Positions 35,287 through 44,716 of a stretch of 64,000 nt of DNA are shown piece after piece. The notes beneath the pieces were generated by a model. The model searched no databases and had not been told where the DNA came from. It saw only the letters and a list, made by a program, of their open reading frames with translations. Within the stretch, counting starts at the first letter, position 1. Each line of letters opens with the position of its first letter. The translations under genes were made by a program, and so were the position numbers. Source of the DNA: Planctomycetaceae bacterium (lineage in GTDB: Bacteria; Planctomycetota; Planctomycetia; Pirellulales; Thermoguttaceae); NCBI GenBank assembly GCA_012719125.1, contig JAAYAY010000352.1:1-64000 (forward strand), written 5' to 3'.

Positions 35287-35312
35287 CGTGCCACGGGCGT
35301 GCCGCCCGTGCC
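35287..35312. repeat. CACGGGC palindrome, copy 3
   Basis: Identical core to the copy at 28951. Followed, as there, by a CTCTGTGCCCTCTGTGCCTC element about 160 bases downstream. Confidence 0.8.
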
Positions 35313-35470
35313 TCCAGTTCGTCCGGCCGGCCCTCCTCAACAATAAACCACCCCCACCCAATCAGCCATGCCCCCGATCTGCCCACACTTCCCAATTCGG
35401 CCAATACCCGTTCGTGCCCCAGAACTCCACCGTGGTCACACAGAAACACCGACCATCGGCAACTCTTCTC

Positions 35471-35498
35471 CTCTGTGCCCTCTGTGCCTCTGTGTTGA
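35471..35498. repeat. CTCTGTGCCCTCTGTGCCTC repeat, copy 2
   Basis: 28 bp ending TGTGTTGA; pairs with the copy at 29056-29083. Confidence 0.8.
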
Positions 35499-35692
35499 AA
35501 ACGAACGGTACAGGAGCGATACCACCATCTCCCGGGCATGCCACGCGAACTTGATCCTCCAGACTTTGAACTGCTTCGTGCCCGCCGTCATTCCCCTGCC
35601 TGTATCCCCGTCTCCGATCCCTCCGTCAACTCCTGTTCAAAACACCCCATCCCCCCCCCAAAAAAAATCCGCCCACCCGTTCAACTTTTGTA

Positions 35693-35730
35693 TTGACTTT
35701 CCCCGCCAGATATATATACTAATGTACATT
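35693..35730 (+). promoter_or_regulatory. sigma70-like promoter with palindromic AATGTACATT
   Basis: TTGACT (35693-35698), a 16-nt spacer and TATACT (35715-35720) form a strong housekeeping-type promoter in otherwise GC-rich DNA. The perfect palindrome AATGTACATT (35721-35730) sits directly after the -10, a usual place for a repressor operator. The next + strand gene starts 560 bases downstream at 36289. Confidence 0.5.
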
Positions 35731-35988
35731 CAATAAAATACCCTCCAATTGATGCGTGATCCTCGACAATTCCCCTGTCGTCCATTCCCTTGTCAAATAC
35801 CCCAGGCTCCCGCCTCCCGTCCTTCGTCCATTTCGTGGTTTCCCACAGCACCGAAGCCCCTCTTGTGAGCCAGAAGTGTCAGAAAACGTCAAATCCAGGG
35901 AAAGTTGATAACACGCCCGCCACGCCCGAAGCGGCCGGCGACATATTGGCAAAACCCGCTCCCCGTTGACCAACTGCCAGCCCCACAA

Positions 35989-36018
35989 GATCAGTGCCGA
36001 TCAGCGTCGATCAGCGTT
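35989..36018 (+). repeat. tandem GATCAG decamers
   Basis: Three direct 10-bp units, GATCAGTGCC, GATCAGCGTC and GATCAGCGTT. Confidence 0.75.
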
Positions 36019-36288
36019 CCCCATCTCTTCCCGTTCCACCACCATTTCTCACCACCTCACCAACGACCACCCAAGCCATCGCCGCAACCATAATCAAAAC
36101 AAGCACTTAGAGAAAAAGCAACCAAACGCCGATACCCCCATTCTGCATGGTAGTCAGAATGATTCTGCGCGCCCGACGACGTCGTAAACCCCTGTAAGAG
36201 AACATGATAAAGACGCCTGTTCGATGGAGCAATCGATCGATAAGTGCACCAACCCCCAGCCACGCCCGCAACCATTTGACGACAAAAA

Positions 36289-39108
36289 ATGAACACACCC
36301 CATCCCAACCCACGCTTCCTCGTCCTCCCCGCCTTGGGCCTCCTCGCGTTCTGGACGACCGCCGCCGCTGCCGCCGAACCGACCCCCCTCGACTCCTCCA
36401 ACGTCGTCTGGGGCACCCCCAGCCCGGACGCCTTCGGCTCCATGCCCCTCGGCAACGGCCACATCGGCCTGAACGCCTGGGTCGAGCCCAGCGGCGACCT
36501 CCTCTTCTACATTTCCAAGACCGACAGTTGGGGCGACAACGCCCGGCTGCTCAAAGTCGGAAAGGTCCGCATCCACTTCGACCCGTCGCCCTTGGTGGAA
36601 GGGAAAGCGTTCGAGCAGACCCTCCTCCTGCGTGAAGGGGCGATGATTGTCCGTTACGGCGAAGGAGCCGGGCAGACGGTGGTGCGATTGTGGGTCGATG
36701 CCAATCACCCGACCGTCCAACTCGACGTCGACAGCCCGACGCCGGTCACCGCCACAACCTCAATCGAACTGTGGCGCACCGAGCCCTACGAATTGCCCAG
36801 CATCGAGGTGAGCGACGTGAATCTCGATCGCACCAAACCGAACAGCATGCACGCCCCGACGATCGTCGAGCCCGATGTCGTCCTGACCGATCAAACCGGC
36901 CGGATTGGCTGGTACCACCACAACAAGAAGTCCGTCGGGCCGGCCACCGCGGCCAAGATCCAGGGTCTCGACCAGTTCGAGCGCCCCGATCCGCTGCTGC
37001 ACCGCACCTTCGGCGCCGTGGTCACCGCCGAAAACGGCAATCGCCTCGACGACCTGCATCTCCAGTCGCCCAACAGTCAGAAACACCGGTTCAGTGTGTT
37101 TGTGCTGACAAAGCATCCCGCGTCTCCCGAGGAATGGCTCGAGTCCGTAGAGGACGCGATTGCCAAAACCGAAAGCATCCCTTTCGCCGACCGGCTCGCA
37201 GCCCATCGAGTGTGGTGGGAGGAGTTCTGGAACCGGAGCTGGATCCACGTCACTCGCAGCGGTAAGGCACCGATGCCCGCCATGATCCCGGCCAACGAGC
37301 ATCCTCTGATCTGCGGCAGGGACCAGCACGGGGGAAGCCGCTTTCATGGACAGTTCGGGCGGATCAGCCTCTTCCAGCGAGCGTTGACCGAGAAGGAGAT
37401 CGCCCGGCTCGCGGCCCAGGATCGCCAGCAGCCCATTGCCGCCGCCCAAGGCCTGATCGGGTCGTGGAACACGTTCGAGACGCCCAATCTCGACGCTGCG
37501 ACGGCCGACCTGACGGGCTCGCTCACCATCGAGGCCTGGATTCGGCTGGACGAAAACGACCGCGGCGGCCGCATTGTCGACAAGGTCACTCCCGGCGGCG
37601 GCGACGGCTTCCTTTTCGACACTTGGCCCGGCCGAAGCCTGCGACTGATTGTGGGCCAAGAATCAATTGCCGCCAAAGACTGCCTGGAACCGGGCCCCTG
37701 GCGGCACGTGGCGGCCGTCATCGATGCGTCGAGCCGAGGCTTGCAGTTGTGGCTCGACGGCAAGTGCGTGGCGGAAAACGCGACCGTCGCCGGCGACGAA
37801 GCATCCGTGGTCACCCGCGCCTACACGCTCCAGCGATTCATCGATGCCTGCGCCGGCCGGGGCCGCTACCCGATCAAATTCAACGGCTCCATCTTCACCG
37901 TGCCCCACGCCGACTGCCCCGGCGACGCCGACTATCGCCGCTGGGGACCGGGCTACTGGTGGCAGAACACCCGCCTCCCCTACATCAGCATGTGCGCATC
38001 CGGCGACTTCGAGATGATGCGGCCCCTGTTCCGCATGTACGCAGACGAGCTTCTGCCCCTTATGCGATACCGCACCCGCCGCTACTTCGGCCACGACGGC
38101 GCCTATTATCCCGAGTGCATCATGTTCTGGGGCGACGTGTTCCCCGAAACCTACGGTTGGACGCCGTTCGAGGAGCGGGGCGACGACAAGCTGCAAACCA
38201 GCGGCTGGCACAAGTGGGAATGGGTCTCCGGTCCCGAACTCGTCTGGATGATGCTCGACTACTACGAGCACACCCTCGACGAGCCCATGCTCCGCCAGAC
38301 GCTGCTGCCGGCTGCCCACGAAGTCCTCACCTTCTTCGATCAGCACTATCAGGTAGGCGACGACGGCAAGCTCGTCATGCACCCCTCCCAGTCCCTCGAA
38401 ACCTGGTGGGACTGCACCAACCCCATGCCCGAACTGGCCGGCCTTCATGCCCTGACCGAAAGGCTGCTGGCCCTGCCCGATTCGCTGACGACCGCCGATC
38501 AGCGAACCTTCTGGACGGAATTGAAGGCCAAGCTGCCGCCGCTGCCGACCCGGGAAGTCGACGGCGTCCGCATGCTCGCCGCCGCCGAGCGCTTCGAAAA
38601 CAAGCGAAACATCGAAAACCCCGAACTCTACGCCGTCTTCCCCTTCCGCCTGGTGGCCGTGGGCCGCCCCAATATCGACCTGGGGCTCGAAGCCCTCAAA
38701 CATCGCGGCGATCGCGGCCACTTCGGTTGGCGTCAGGACGACATCTTCATGGCCTATCTCGGCTTGGCCGAGGAGGCACGCACGAATCTCGTCGCCCGGG
38801 CGAGAATGAAAGACAAGAACTCCCAGTTCGCGGCCTTCTGGGGCCCCAACTACGACTGGGTCCCCGACCAGGACCACGGCGGCGTGCTGATGAAAACGCT
38901 ACAAGCCATGGCCCTGCAGACCGACGGCGACAAGATCTACGTGTTGCCGGCCTGGCCCAAGGATTGGGACGTGTCGTTCAAGCTGCACGCACCCAAGCGG
39001 ACGGTGGTGGAGGTTGAATATCGCAACGGTCAGGTTGCCTCGCTCCGCGTAACGCCCGAGTCGCGGGGGAAGGACGTCGTGTTGATCGCCCCAGAACATC
39101 GTCTATAA
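36289..39108 (+). CDS. DUF5703/GH95-like hydrolase with nested, permuted LamG domain
   Basis: 939 residues with a signal peptide (about 1-30). The N-terminal beta domain (about 35-320; VVWGTPSPDAFGSMPLGNGH, GDLLFYISKTDSW) matches DUF5703. The C-terminal (alpha/alpha)6 barrel (about 507-900; ISMCASGDFEMMRPLFRMY, MHPSQSLETWWDCTNP, WGPNYDWVPDQDHGG) is GH95-like. Between them, residues about 325-505 form an inserted LamG-type module. It would degrade an extracellular oligosaccharide, possibly a fucosylated or related one. The LamG strand order looks permuted. Confidence 0.8.
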   Translation: MNTPHPNPRFLVLPALGLLAFWTTAAAAAEPTPLDSSNVVWGTPSPDAFGSMPLGNGHIGLNAWVEPSGDLLFYISKTDSWGDNARLLKVGKVRIHFDPSPLVEGKAFEQTLLLREGAMIVRYGEGAGQTVVRLWVDANHPTVQLDVDSPTPVTATTSIELWRTEPYELPSIEVSDVNLDRTKPNSMHAPTIVEPDVVLTDQTGRIGWYHHNKKSVGPATAAKIQGLDQFERPDPLLHRTFGAVVTAENGNRLDDLHLQSPNSQKHRFSVFVLTKHPASPEEWLESVEDAIAKTESIPFADRLAAHRVWWEEFWNRSWIHVTRSGKAPMPAMIPANEHPLICGRDQHGGSRFHGQFGRISLFQRALTEKEIARLAAQDRQQPIAAAQGLIGSWNTFETPNLDAATADLTGSLTIEAWIRLDENDRGGRIVDKVTPGGGDGFLFDTWPGRSLRLIVGQESIAAKDCLEPGPWRHVAAVIDASSRGLQLWLDGKCVAENATVAGDEASVVTRAYTLQRFIDACAGRGRYPIKFNGSIFTVPHADCPGDADYRRWGPGYWWQNTRLPYISMCASGDFEMMRPLFRMYADELLPLMRYRTRRYFGHDGAYYPECIMFWGDVFPETYGWTPFEERGDDKLQTSGWHKWEWVSGPELVWMMLDYYEHTLDEPMLRQTLLPAAHEVLTFFDQHYQVGDDGKLVMHPSQSLETWWDCTNPMPELAGLHALTERLLALPDSLTTADQRTFWTELKAKLPPLPTREVDGVRMLAAAERFENKRNIENPELYAVFPFRLVAVGRPNIDLGLEALKHRGDRGHFGWRQDDIFMAYLGLAEEARTNLVARARMKDKNSQFAAFWGPNYDWVPDQDHGGVLMKTLQAMALQTDGDKIYVLPAWPKDWDVSFKLHAPKRTVVEVEYRNGQVASLRVTPESRGKDVVLIAPEHRL

Positions 39109-39141
39109 TGCAATGAGATTGCATATTGGCCGGAGTTTGCC

Positions 39142-40356
39142 ATGTACGTCGACCGAACGCTCAGCGGGCCACTGGCGGCCGCCAGCCGCCAATTCCCGGC
39201 AATTCTGATTTCCGGACCCCGCCAAGTGGGTAAGACGACGCTGCTTCGCCATGCCGCCGAAGCGGAACGCCGGTACGTCACTCTCGACGATCCACAGGCT
39301 CGAACTCTCGCCAAGGACGATCCGGGGCTGTTCCTCCAGCGGTTCGCCCCGCCCGTGCTGATCGACGAGATTCAATACGCCCCGGAGTTGCTCCCGCACA
39401 TCAAGATGGTCGTCGACTCGCGGCAGCGGCCGGGCGATTTCTGGTTGACCGGTTCGCAGCACTTTCACCTGATGCAGGGCGTCTCGGAATCGCTCGCCGG
39501 ACGCGTCGGCATCGTCAACCTGCTGGGGTTTTCGCGACGCGAACTCGCCGGGCACAGCGAGCGGGTGGAACCGTTTCTGCCGGGCGACTATGCAACGACC
39601 GGCGAGGAACGACCGCTTGGTCTGATGGAGTTGTACCAGACCGTCTGGCGCGGAAGCCTTCCGAGAATCGCCTTGGACGCGGAGGTGGATCGCGATCTCT
39701 TCTACGGGTCTTACGTGCAAACGTATCTGCAACGCGACGTGCGCACCTTGGCCAGCGTCGGCGACGAGATGGCGTTTACGAAGTTCCTCCGAGCAACGGC
39801 GGCCAGGACCGGCCAACTCCTCAATCTGGCCGATCTCGCTCGCGATGTCGACGTCTCGCCCAACACGGCCAAGAGCTGGCTATCGATCCTGAAATCGTCG
39901 GGCGTCGTCTATCTGGTGGAGCCGTACCACTCGAACGTCACCAAGCGGCTCGTCAAGACTCCAAAGTTGTACTTCCTCGACACGGGACTGGCGGCCTACC
40001 TGACCGAGTGGTCCAGTCCCGAGACGTTGGAAGCGGGGGCCATGTCGGGTGCGATCCTGGAGTCATGGGCGGTTGCCGAAGTGATTCGCAGCTACTGGCA
40101 CGCCGGCCGCCAGGCGCCGATCTTCTACTATCGCGACAAGGACCGGCGGGAAATCGACTTGCTGATCTTCCGCGACGGAACGCTCTACCCGATCGAGGTC
40201 AAGAAGGCGACCGCGCCGAGCAAGAAGGACATCCGGCATTTCTCGATTCTCGATCGACTCGATGTACCCAGAGGCCCGGGGGCCGTCCTTTGCCTGACGG
40301 AGTCGCCCATGCCAATTACCGAAACCGTTTGGGCTGTGCCCGTGTCGCACATATGA
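39142..40356 (+). CDS. AAA ATPase with DUF4143
   Basis: 404 residues. Walker A is ILISGPRQVGKTTLL and Walker B VLIDEIQYAPELLP; the sensor-like WLTGSQHFHLMQ follows. The C-terminal half is DUF4143, ending in a restriction-like core (YYRDKDRREIDLLIF ... YPIEVKKA). The family is widespread and often mobile. Proposed roles include toxin-antitoxin or DNA-damage functions, but none is settled. The ATG starts 33 nt after the upstream hydrolase. Confidence 0.9.
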   Translation: MYVDRTLSGPLAAASRQFPAILISGPRQVGKTTLLRHAAEAERRYVTLDDPQARTLAKDDPGLFLQRFAPPVLIDEIQYAPELLPHIKMVVDSRQRPGDFWLTGSQHFHLMQGVSESLAGRVGIVNLLGFSRRELAGHSERVEPFLPGDYATTGEERPLGLMELYQTVWRGSLPRIALDAEVDRDLFYGSYVQTYLQRDVRTLASVGDEMAFTKFLRATAARTGQLLNLADLARDVDVSPNTAKSWLSILKSSGVVYLVEPYHSNVTKRLVKTPKLYFLDTGLAAYLTEWSSPETLEAGAMSGAILESWAVAEVIRSYWHAGRQAPIFYYRDKDRREIDLLIFRDGTLYPIEVKKATAPSKKDIRHFSILDRLDVPRGPGAVLCLTESPMPITETVWAVPVSHI

Positions 40357-40394
40357 GTGTGGTGATGATTTCCGATCAGTGCGTGAATTCGAAA

Positions 40395-41234
40395 TCACTT
40401 CGAGCCCGCCGCGGCCTTCGATTCCACCCACACCGCGTCGTTCATATAAGCCCGGACGTACTCGTAAGTCATGGACCCGTACCGCGGGCCTCTACTCGAA
40501 TTGCGAATCAGAAACACCCCGCCGCCCGGTTGTGCGGGGTCGTCCCGGTAACCATAGAGCATAACACTATGACCGTCCCGAACGCCCGCGTGAGGTGCCC
40601 ACTGCAGAACATCGTCGATCCACTTCGCCTCCTTGGGCCAGAGAAACCCGCCACACACAGGCCACCCCTTCTTCAGCGTCGCCTTGACGGCCGCGAATTG
40701 CTCTTCATTCAAACCCTTGTTCGGATCCCACGGCTTGATCCAGTGCAAGCGAAGATCCGTCTCGTGAACCTGCTTCGCCTGCTCCAACGCCGTCTCGCTC
40801 GGTGCCCGTTCAGAATCGAACTTGTCCGCATACGGCATTTCCTTCTCATCGCAGACGCCGTACTTCTCGAAGCCCTTCCAGAGGTCGGAGAAGAAGCTGC
40901 CGTCGTCCGCCTCCCCGGTCACCTGATTCGAGGCCCAGTTGAGGAACTCGACGCTCGCGCAACTGCCCGGCTTCCCCGATTTCCCCAAGGCATATTCGAT
41001 CGCCCCCGCCACGGTGAACACCGAGCAGGTTCCGCGGCTCCCTTGCGGGCGCAACTGGACACCCAATTCGTCAAACACCGGCCGGAGGTTAACGCAATCG
41101 ACGTCCGTGCCCGCCTGAGCATCGGGCGTTTCCGGCAAGGCGGCCCGGCCGGGCAGGGGGGCGGTCGCGAGGAGAATCAGTGCTGCAACCAGCCGGCCTG
41201 CGAACCGGCGTTGCCATCGGAGGTGGTTCGCCAT
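40395..41234 (-). CDS. papain-like (C1) cysteine peptidase, exported
   Basis: 279 residues with a signal peptide (about 1-32). Papain-family residues are in order: Gln64 (oxyanion) and Cys70 in PQGSRGTCSVFTVAGA, His222 in GVRDGHSVMLYGY, Asn245 in FLIRNSSRG. No propeptide-inhibitor domain is evident. It is a likely secreted or periplasmic protease. A GGGCAGGG (41151-41158) falls in the signal-peptide codons on the opposite strand. Confidence 0.88.
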   Translation of the reverse strand: MANHLRWQRRFAGRLVAALILLATAPLPGRAALPETPDAQAGTDVDCVNLRPVFDELGVQLRPQGSRGTCSVFTVAGAIEYALGKSGKPGSCASVEFLNWASNQVTGEADDGSFFSDLWKGFEKYGVCDEKEMPYADKFDSERAPSETALEQAKQVHETDLRLHWIKPWDPNKGLNEEQFAAVKATLKKGWPVCGGFLWPKEAKWIDDVLQWAPHAGVRDGHSVMLYGYRDDPAQPGGGVFLIRNSSRGPRYGSMTYEYVRAYMNDAVWVESKAAAGSK

Positions 41235-41606
41235 GAACGACTATCCTGTCCGCAGACGCGAGAGTTCGAGGGTCGGAAGGGCAGGGGACCGGCTCCTGTC
41301 AACACAACCTATATGAGGGGGCACCCCATTTGGATCGGCCAGAAGGACCCATTCCAGGTCGCGCAAGTCACCCCATACTGCTTGATTTGCGTAATCCTGG
41401 TGCTATGCTGTTATCATTGCGGGATGTAATCGCGCACCACCCAAAAATAGGGTGACGGCGTGATTCTTCCGTGCTGGCGTTGGTATCTCGAACATCTTGA
41501 GAAGGCATCTTGCGGGCGCGTGGCGTATTTCCCATCGATTCGAGAATGTGAAACGTTGCGAGCATTGTAGTTAAGTCCGCGACGGACTGGAAGGAGCACG
41601 ACGACC
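41235..41606. other. upstream region of Cys/Tyr-rich protein gene
   Basis: About 370 bases between divergent genes. GGAAGGAG about 10 nt before the ATG at 41607 is the ribosome site. Contains a GGGCAGGG (41279-41286). No further feature. Confidence 0.45.
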
Positions 41607-42557
41607 ATGATGAAAGCTACTCGAAAACTGCTGATTTTGGGTGCGGTATTGCTTGGTATCGGGATGTTTGCCGCCCCCCAAGCGCAAGCCGGCTGGTGGC
41701 ATGGTTGCGGGTACGGGTACTGCGGTTGGGACTGCTGTAGCTACAGCTACTGCAGCCCCTGCTGGACGCCCATTTGTGCCCCGGTCTGCTCGGTGAGCGT
41801 GTGTGATCCTTGTTGTGGCGGCTGGTACCTTGGCGTCCGGCCTGGCCCCATCCGGCGAGCCCTGTTTGGTCCCTATCGCTGGTACCGCAGCTACGGCTGC
41901 TGCTCGTTCTGCTATAGCGACCCTTGCTGCTGCTACGACACCTGCTGCGTGAGCAGCGCGGTCTCGGTGGTTGATTCGGCTCCCGACGTTCAGTCAACGC
42001 AGAAACCGACGTTGGCTCCGAAACAGGAGCCGGCTCCCGCCCCGGCGGCAGGCACGCCCAACGAACCCGCTCCGGCTCCGGCCCCGGCACCGGCTCCAGC
42101 TCCGGCCGTGGGCCCCGCCCCCGTACCGACGTTGGAACCGAAGGCGTCTCCGGAGGCACCGGCACCGGCGATTGACTGGGCCCCACAACCGGCCAGTCCG
42201 TCGAACGATCCTTTTGGCATGCCGGCTCCGGCCGAAAGTCAGCCGGCCCCGACCCCGGCCCAGCCCCAGACCACCACCACGCCCGCCGGCGAGGGGACGC
42301 TTTCGATCCTGGTGCCCGAGGGAGCACGGGTTGTGATCAACGGTTACGTAACCAAGAGCACGGGACGGGTTCGCCGCTATGTGGCCCAGAACCTGAAGCC
42401 GGGGCTCCTTTATCCGTTCGACATTCAGGTGAGCGTGGTTCGCGACGGCAAAACGCTGTCGGACTCGCGCCAGATCAGGTTGACGGGAGGATCCTTGGAA
42501 GCGGTCGTTTTCAATTTCGACAAGACCTCCGTGGACCACATCGCCCGGGCCTGGTGA
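41607..42557 (+). CDS. exported Cys/Tyr-rich protein with Pro-Ala linker and TIGR03000-type domain
   Basis: 316 residues. Signal peptide about 1-28. Residues about 30-115 are extremely rich in Cys, Tyr and Trp (CGYGYCGWDCCSYSYCSPCW), suggesting a disulfide-linked surface protein. Residues about 135-225 are a Pro/Ala low-complexity spacer (PAPAPAPAPAPA). The last ~80 residues (TLSILVPEGARVVINGYVTK to the end) match the planctomycete-specific TIGR03000 domain. It is a probable cell-envelope structural protein. Confidence 0.82.
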   Translation: MMKATRKLLILGAVLLGIGMFAAPQAQAGWWHGCGYGYCGWDCCSYSYCSPCWTPICAPVCSVSVCDPCCGGWYLGVRPGPIRRALFGPYRWYRSYGCCSFCYSDPCCCYDTCCVSSAVSVVDSAPDVQSTQKPTLAPKQEPAPAPAAGTPNEPAPAPAPAPAPAPAVGPAPVPTLEPKASPEAPAPAIDWAPQPASPSNDPFGMPAPAESQPAPTPAQPQTTTTPAGEGTLSILVPEGARVVINGYVTKSTGRVRRYVAQNLKPGLLYPFDIQVSVVRDGKTLSDSRQIRLTGGSLEAVVFNFDKTSVDHIARAW

Positions 42558-42852
42558 GCGTCTGATCGCCGAGGTCAGTCGTAGCCTTTCGGCGTAGGAA
42601 GTGAACCCATTCGGCCTTCGTCGCGTCTTCCATCGCGGCGAGGGCCGTTTCTGTTTCGCCGGTCTCTCCCCGTTGAGAAACCAGTGCCCGGCAGTCTATA
42701 ATTCAGTGTTTGTCACCCCATTCGCGGGTGTGACGAGGTGAGCGTGGGACGCCGGCGGAACCGTAGGCCTCGCTCTGCCGGGGAGAGTCTTGTTTTTGGA
42801 CTCGTGCGCACGGCGCGCGAGTTTGTATCCTCTTGAATTGGAGTGCGAAAGC

Positions 42853-43857
42853 GTGTTTGACTCGATCGCAGTCGTGGGCGCCACCGGCGCCGTGGGAACC
42901 ATCATTCGGCAACTGCTGGAGGATCGGAAGTTCCCCTATGGAAAGATCAAGTTCCTTGCGTCGGCCCGATCGGCCGGCAAACCGATCGAGTTCGGCGGCG
43001 AGACGCATACGGTGGAAGAGATGACGCCGGAGTCGTTCGAGGGGGTCCAACTGGCCATCGCCAGCACGCCGGACGACACGGCACGCGACTTCGTTCCCGC
43101 GGCCGTCGAGAAGGGCTGCATCGTGGTGGACGAGAGCGGTTACTGGCGGATGGATCCGAAGGTCCCGCTGGTCATCCCGGAGGTGAATCCGCACGCGATC
43201 GACAAGCACCAGGGGATCATCTCGAGCCCCAACTGCTCGACGACCCAGATGGTGGTGGCCATGAAGCCGCTGCACGATGCGGGCCGGATTCGCCGCGTCG
43301 TGGTAAGTTCCTACCAGGCCACGAGCGGGGCGGGCCTGGTCGGCAGCCGCGACTTGATCGGCGGCACCAAGGCGGCCCTGGCGGGCGAGCAGTACGACTA
43401 CGAGTGCTTCGCCTATCCAATCGCCTTCAACTGCATTCCTCAGATCGGCGGCCCCAAGCACAAGGGCTACACGTCGGAAGAGATGAAGATGGTGTGGGAG
43501 ACCCGGAAGATCTTCGAGGACGAATCGATCCAGGTCTGCCCGACCTGCGTTCGCGTGCCCGTCTCGAACTGCCACAGCGAAAGCATCCTCGTCGAAACCG
43601 AGAAGAAGATCACCGTCGAGGAGGCGAGGGAACTGTTCGCCGCCACGCCCGGCATTATTGTGGTCGACGACCTGGAAAAGAAGCTCTACCCGATGCCCAA
43701 CACCTGCGACCAGCGCGACGAGGTGTTCGTGGGACGGATCCGAGAAGACATTTCCGCGGAGAACGGGCTGGCCTTCTGGTGCGTCAGCGACAATCTGCGG
43801 AAGGGTGCGGCGACGAACGCGGTGCAGATTGCGGAGTTGCTGCAGGCGAAGGCGTGA
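42853..43857 (+). CDS. asd: aspartate-semialdehyde dehydrogenase
   Basis: 334 residues starting at a GTG (42853) with GGAG ~10 nt upstream; the longer ATG frame lacks a ribosome site. It reduces aspartyl phosphate to aspartate semialdehyde in lysine, threonine and methionine synthesis. Seen: NADP site VVGATGAVGTIIRQLLEDR, catalytic Cys in SSPNCSTTQM, and NCHSESILVETEKKI near the C-terminus. Length and motif order fit the family. Cytosolic. Confidence 0.95.
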   Translation: MFDSIAVVGATGAVGTIIRQLLEDRKFPYGKIKFLASARSAGKPIEFGGETHTVEEMTPESFEGVQLAIASTPDDTARDFVPAAVEKGCIVVDESGYWRMDPKVPLVIPEVNPHAIDKHQGIISSPNCSTTQMVVAMKPLHDAGRIRRVVVSSYQATSGAGLVGSRDLIGGTKAALAGEQYDYECFAYPIAFNCIPQIGGPKHKGYTSEEMKMVWETRKIFEDESIQVCPTCVRVPVSNCHSESILVETEKKITVEEARELFAATPGIIVVDDLEKKLYPMPNTCDQRDEVFVGRIREDISAENGLAFWCVSDNLRKGAATNAVQIAELLQAKA

Positions 43858-43883
43858 CCTGATTTCGCCGGCAATCACCTGTA

Positions 43884-43922
43884 CTCGGACCCCCTGAACC
43901 CTGAACTCCGACCCCTAACAAC
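43884..43922. repeat. GGGTTCA-type heptamer repeat
   Basis: CCCCTGAACCCTGAACTCCG followed by ACCCCTAACAACTC; minus-oriented member of the family at 48647 and 58371. Confidence 0.65.
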
Positions 43923-43929
43923 TCTCCTG

Positions 43930-44700
43930 ATGCGTAGCATCCTGCTGACGATCGCGTATGAGGGTGGGGCCTACGCCGGATGGCAGGTCCAGCCGGGGCA
44001 ACGGACGATTCAGGGCGAGTTGGAGCAGGCTCTGCTCAGGATCACGGGCGAGACCATCCGCGTGATCGGCAGCGGGAGGACGGACGCCGGCGTTCATGCG
44101 CTGGGGCAGGTGGCCGGTTTTCGGACGTCGAGCCCCATGGAGTCCGACGTCTTTCAACGAGCCCTCAACGCGGAGCTGCCGGACGACATCGCCGTGGTTT
44201 CTGCGGCCGAGGCCGTGGCGGATTTCCATCCGATCCGCGACTCGGAAAGCAAGCGTTACCGCTACCAGATCGACGACGGTCCGGTGCGCGACGTGTTCGC
44301 CCGGCGGTATGCGTGGCACTGCCGGCACGGGCTGGACGAAGCGGCGATGGCGGCCGGGGCGGTCCACCTGCTGGGGCGGCACGATTTCTCGAGCTTCGAG
44401 ACGGCAGGAGCCGAGCGACCGGACAGTATCCGCACGGTTTCCGACATTTCGGTGATCCGAGGCGGGAACGGCGCGAGCAGCCGGATTACGATAGAAGTGG
44501 AGGCGGACGGGTTCCTCTACAACATGGTGCGGGCGATCGTGGGCACGCTGGTCGAAGTAGGCCGGGGGGCCCAGTCGCCCGATTGGGTTCGGCAGGTGCT
44601 GGAGGCCTGCGATCGCAGCCAGGCAGGCCCGACCGCACCGCCGCAGGGGCTGTTCCTGCTCTGGGTGAAGTACCCGGATGCGATCTACGCCAACAGATAG
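43930..44700 (+). CDS. truA: tRNA pseudouridine synthase A
   Basis: 256 residues; modifies U38-40 of the tRNA anticodon stem. The catalytic Asp52 is in GSGRTDAGVHALGQ. Also seen are YRYQIDDGPVRDVF and FLYNMVRAIVGTLVEVGRG. It follows asd after about 70 nt and may share its transcript. Typical length. Confidence 0.96.
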   Translation: MRSILLTIAYEGGAYAGWQVQPGQRTIQGELEQALLRITGETIRVIGSGRTDAGVHALGQVAGFRTSSPMESDVFQRALNAELPDDIAVVSAAEAVADFHPIRDSESKRYRYQIDDGPVRDVFARRYAWHCRHGLDEAAMAAGAVHLLGRHDFSSFETAGAERPDSIRTVSDISVIRGGNGASSRITIEVEADGFLYNMVRAIVGTLVEVGRGAQSPDWVRQVLEACDRSQAGPTAPPQGLFLLWVKYPDAIYANR

Positions 44701-44716
44701 ACGGCACGACATGGAC

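Larger units (their letters stand above)
34698..36288. other. 1.6-kb gene-poor, repeat-rich region
   Basis: Right edge of the accessory island. It contains a possible small minus-strand gene (34910), CACGGGC (35287) and CTCTGTG (35471) repeats, a consensus-like promoter (35693), and tandem GATCAG decamers (35989-36018). No other gene seen. Confidence 0.5.

Noticed and set aside
35108-35539. Upstream half of the 209-residue minus-strand frame
   Set aside because: This part is translated CACGGGC and CTCTGTG repeat; only the last ~65 residues look protein-like.
35989-36018. Short CRISPR-like tandem
   Set aside because: Only three 10-bp direct units without spacers.
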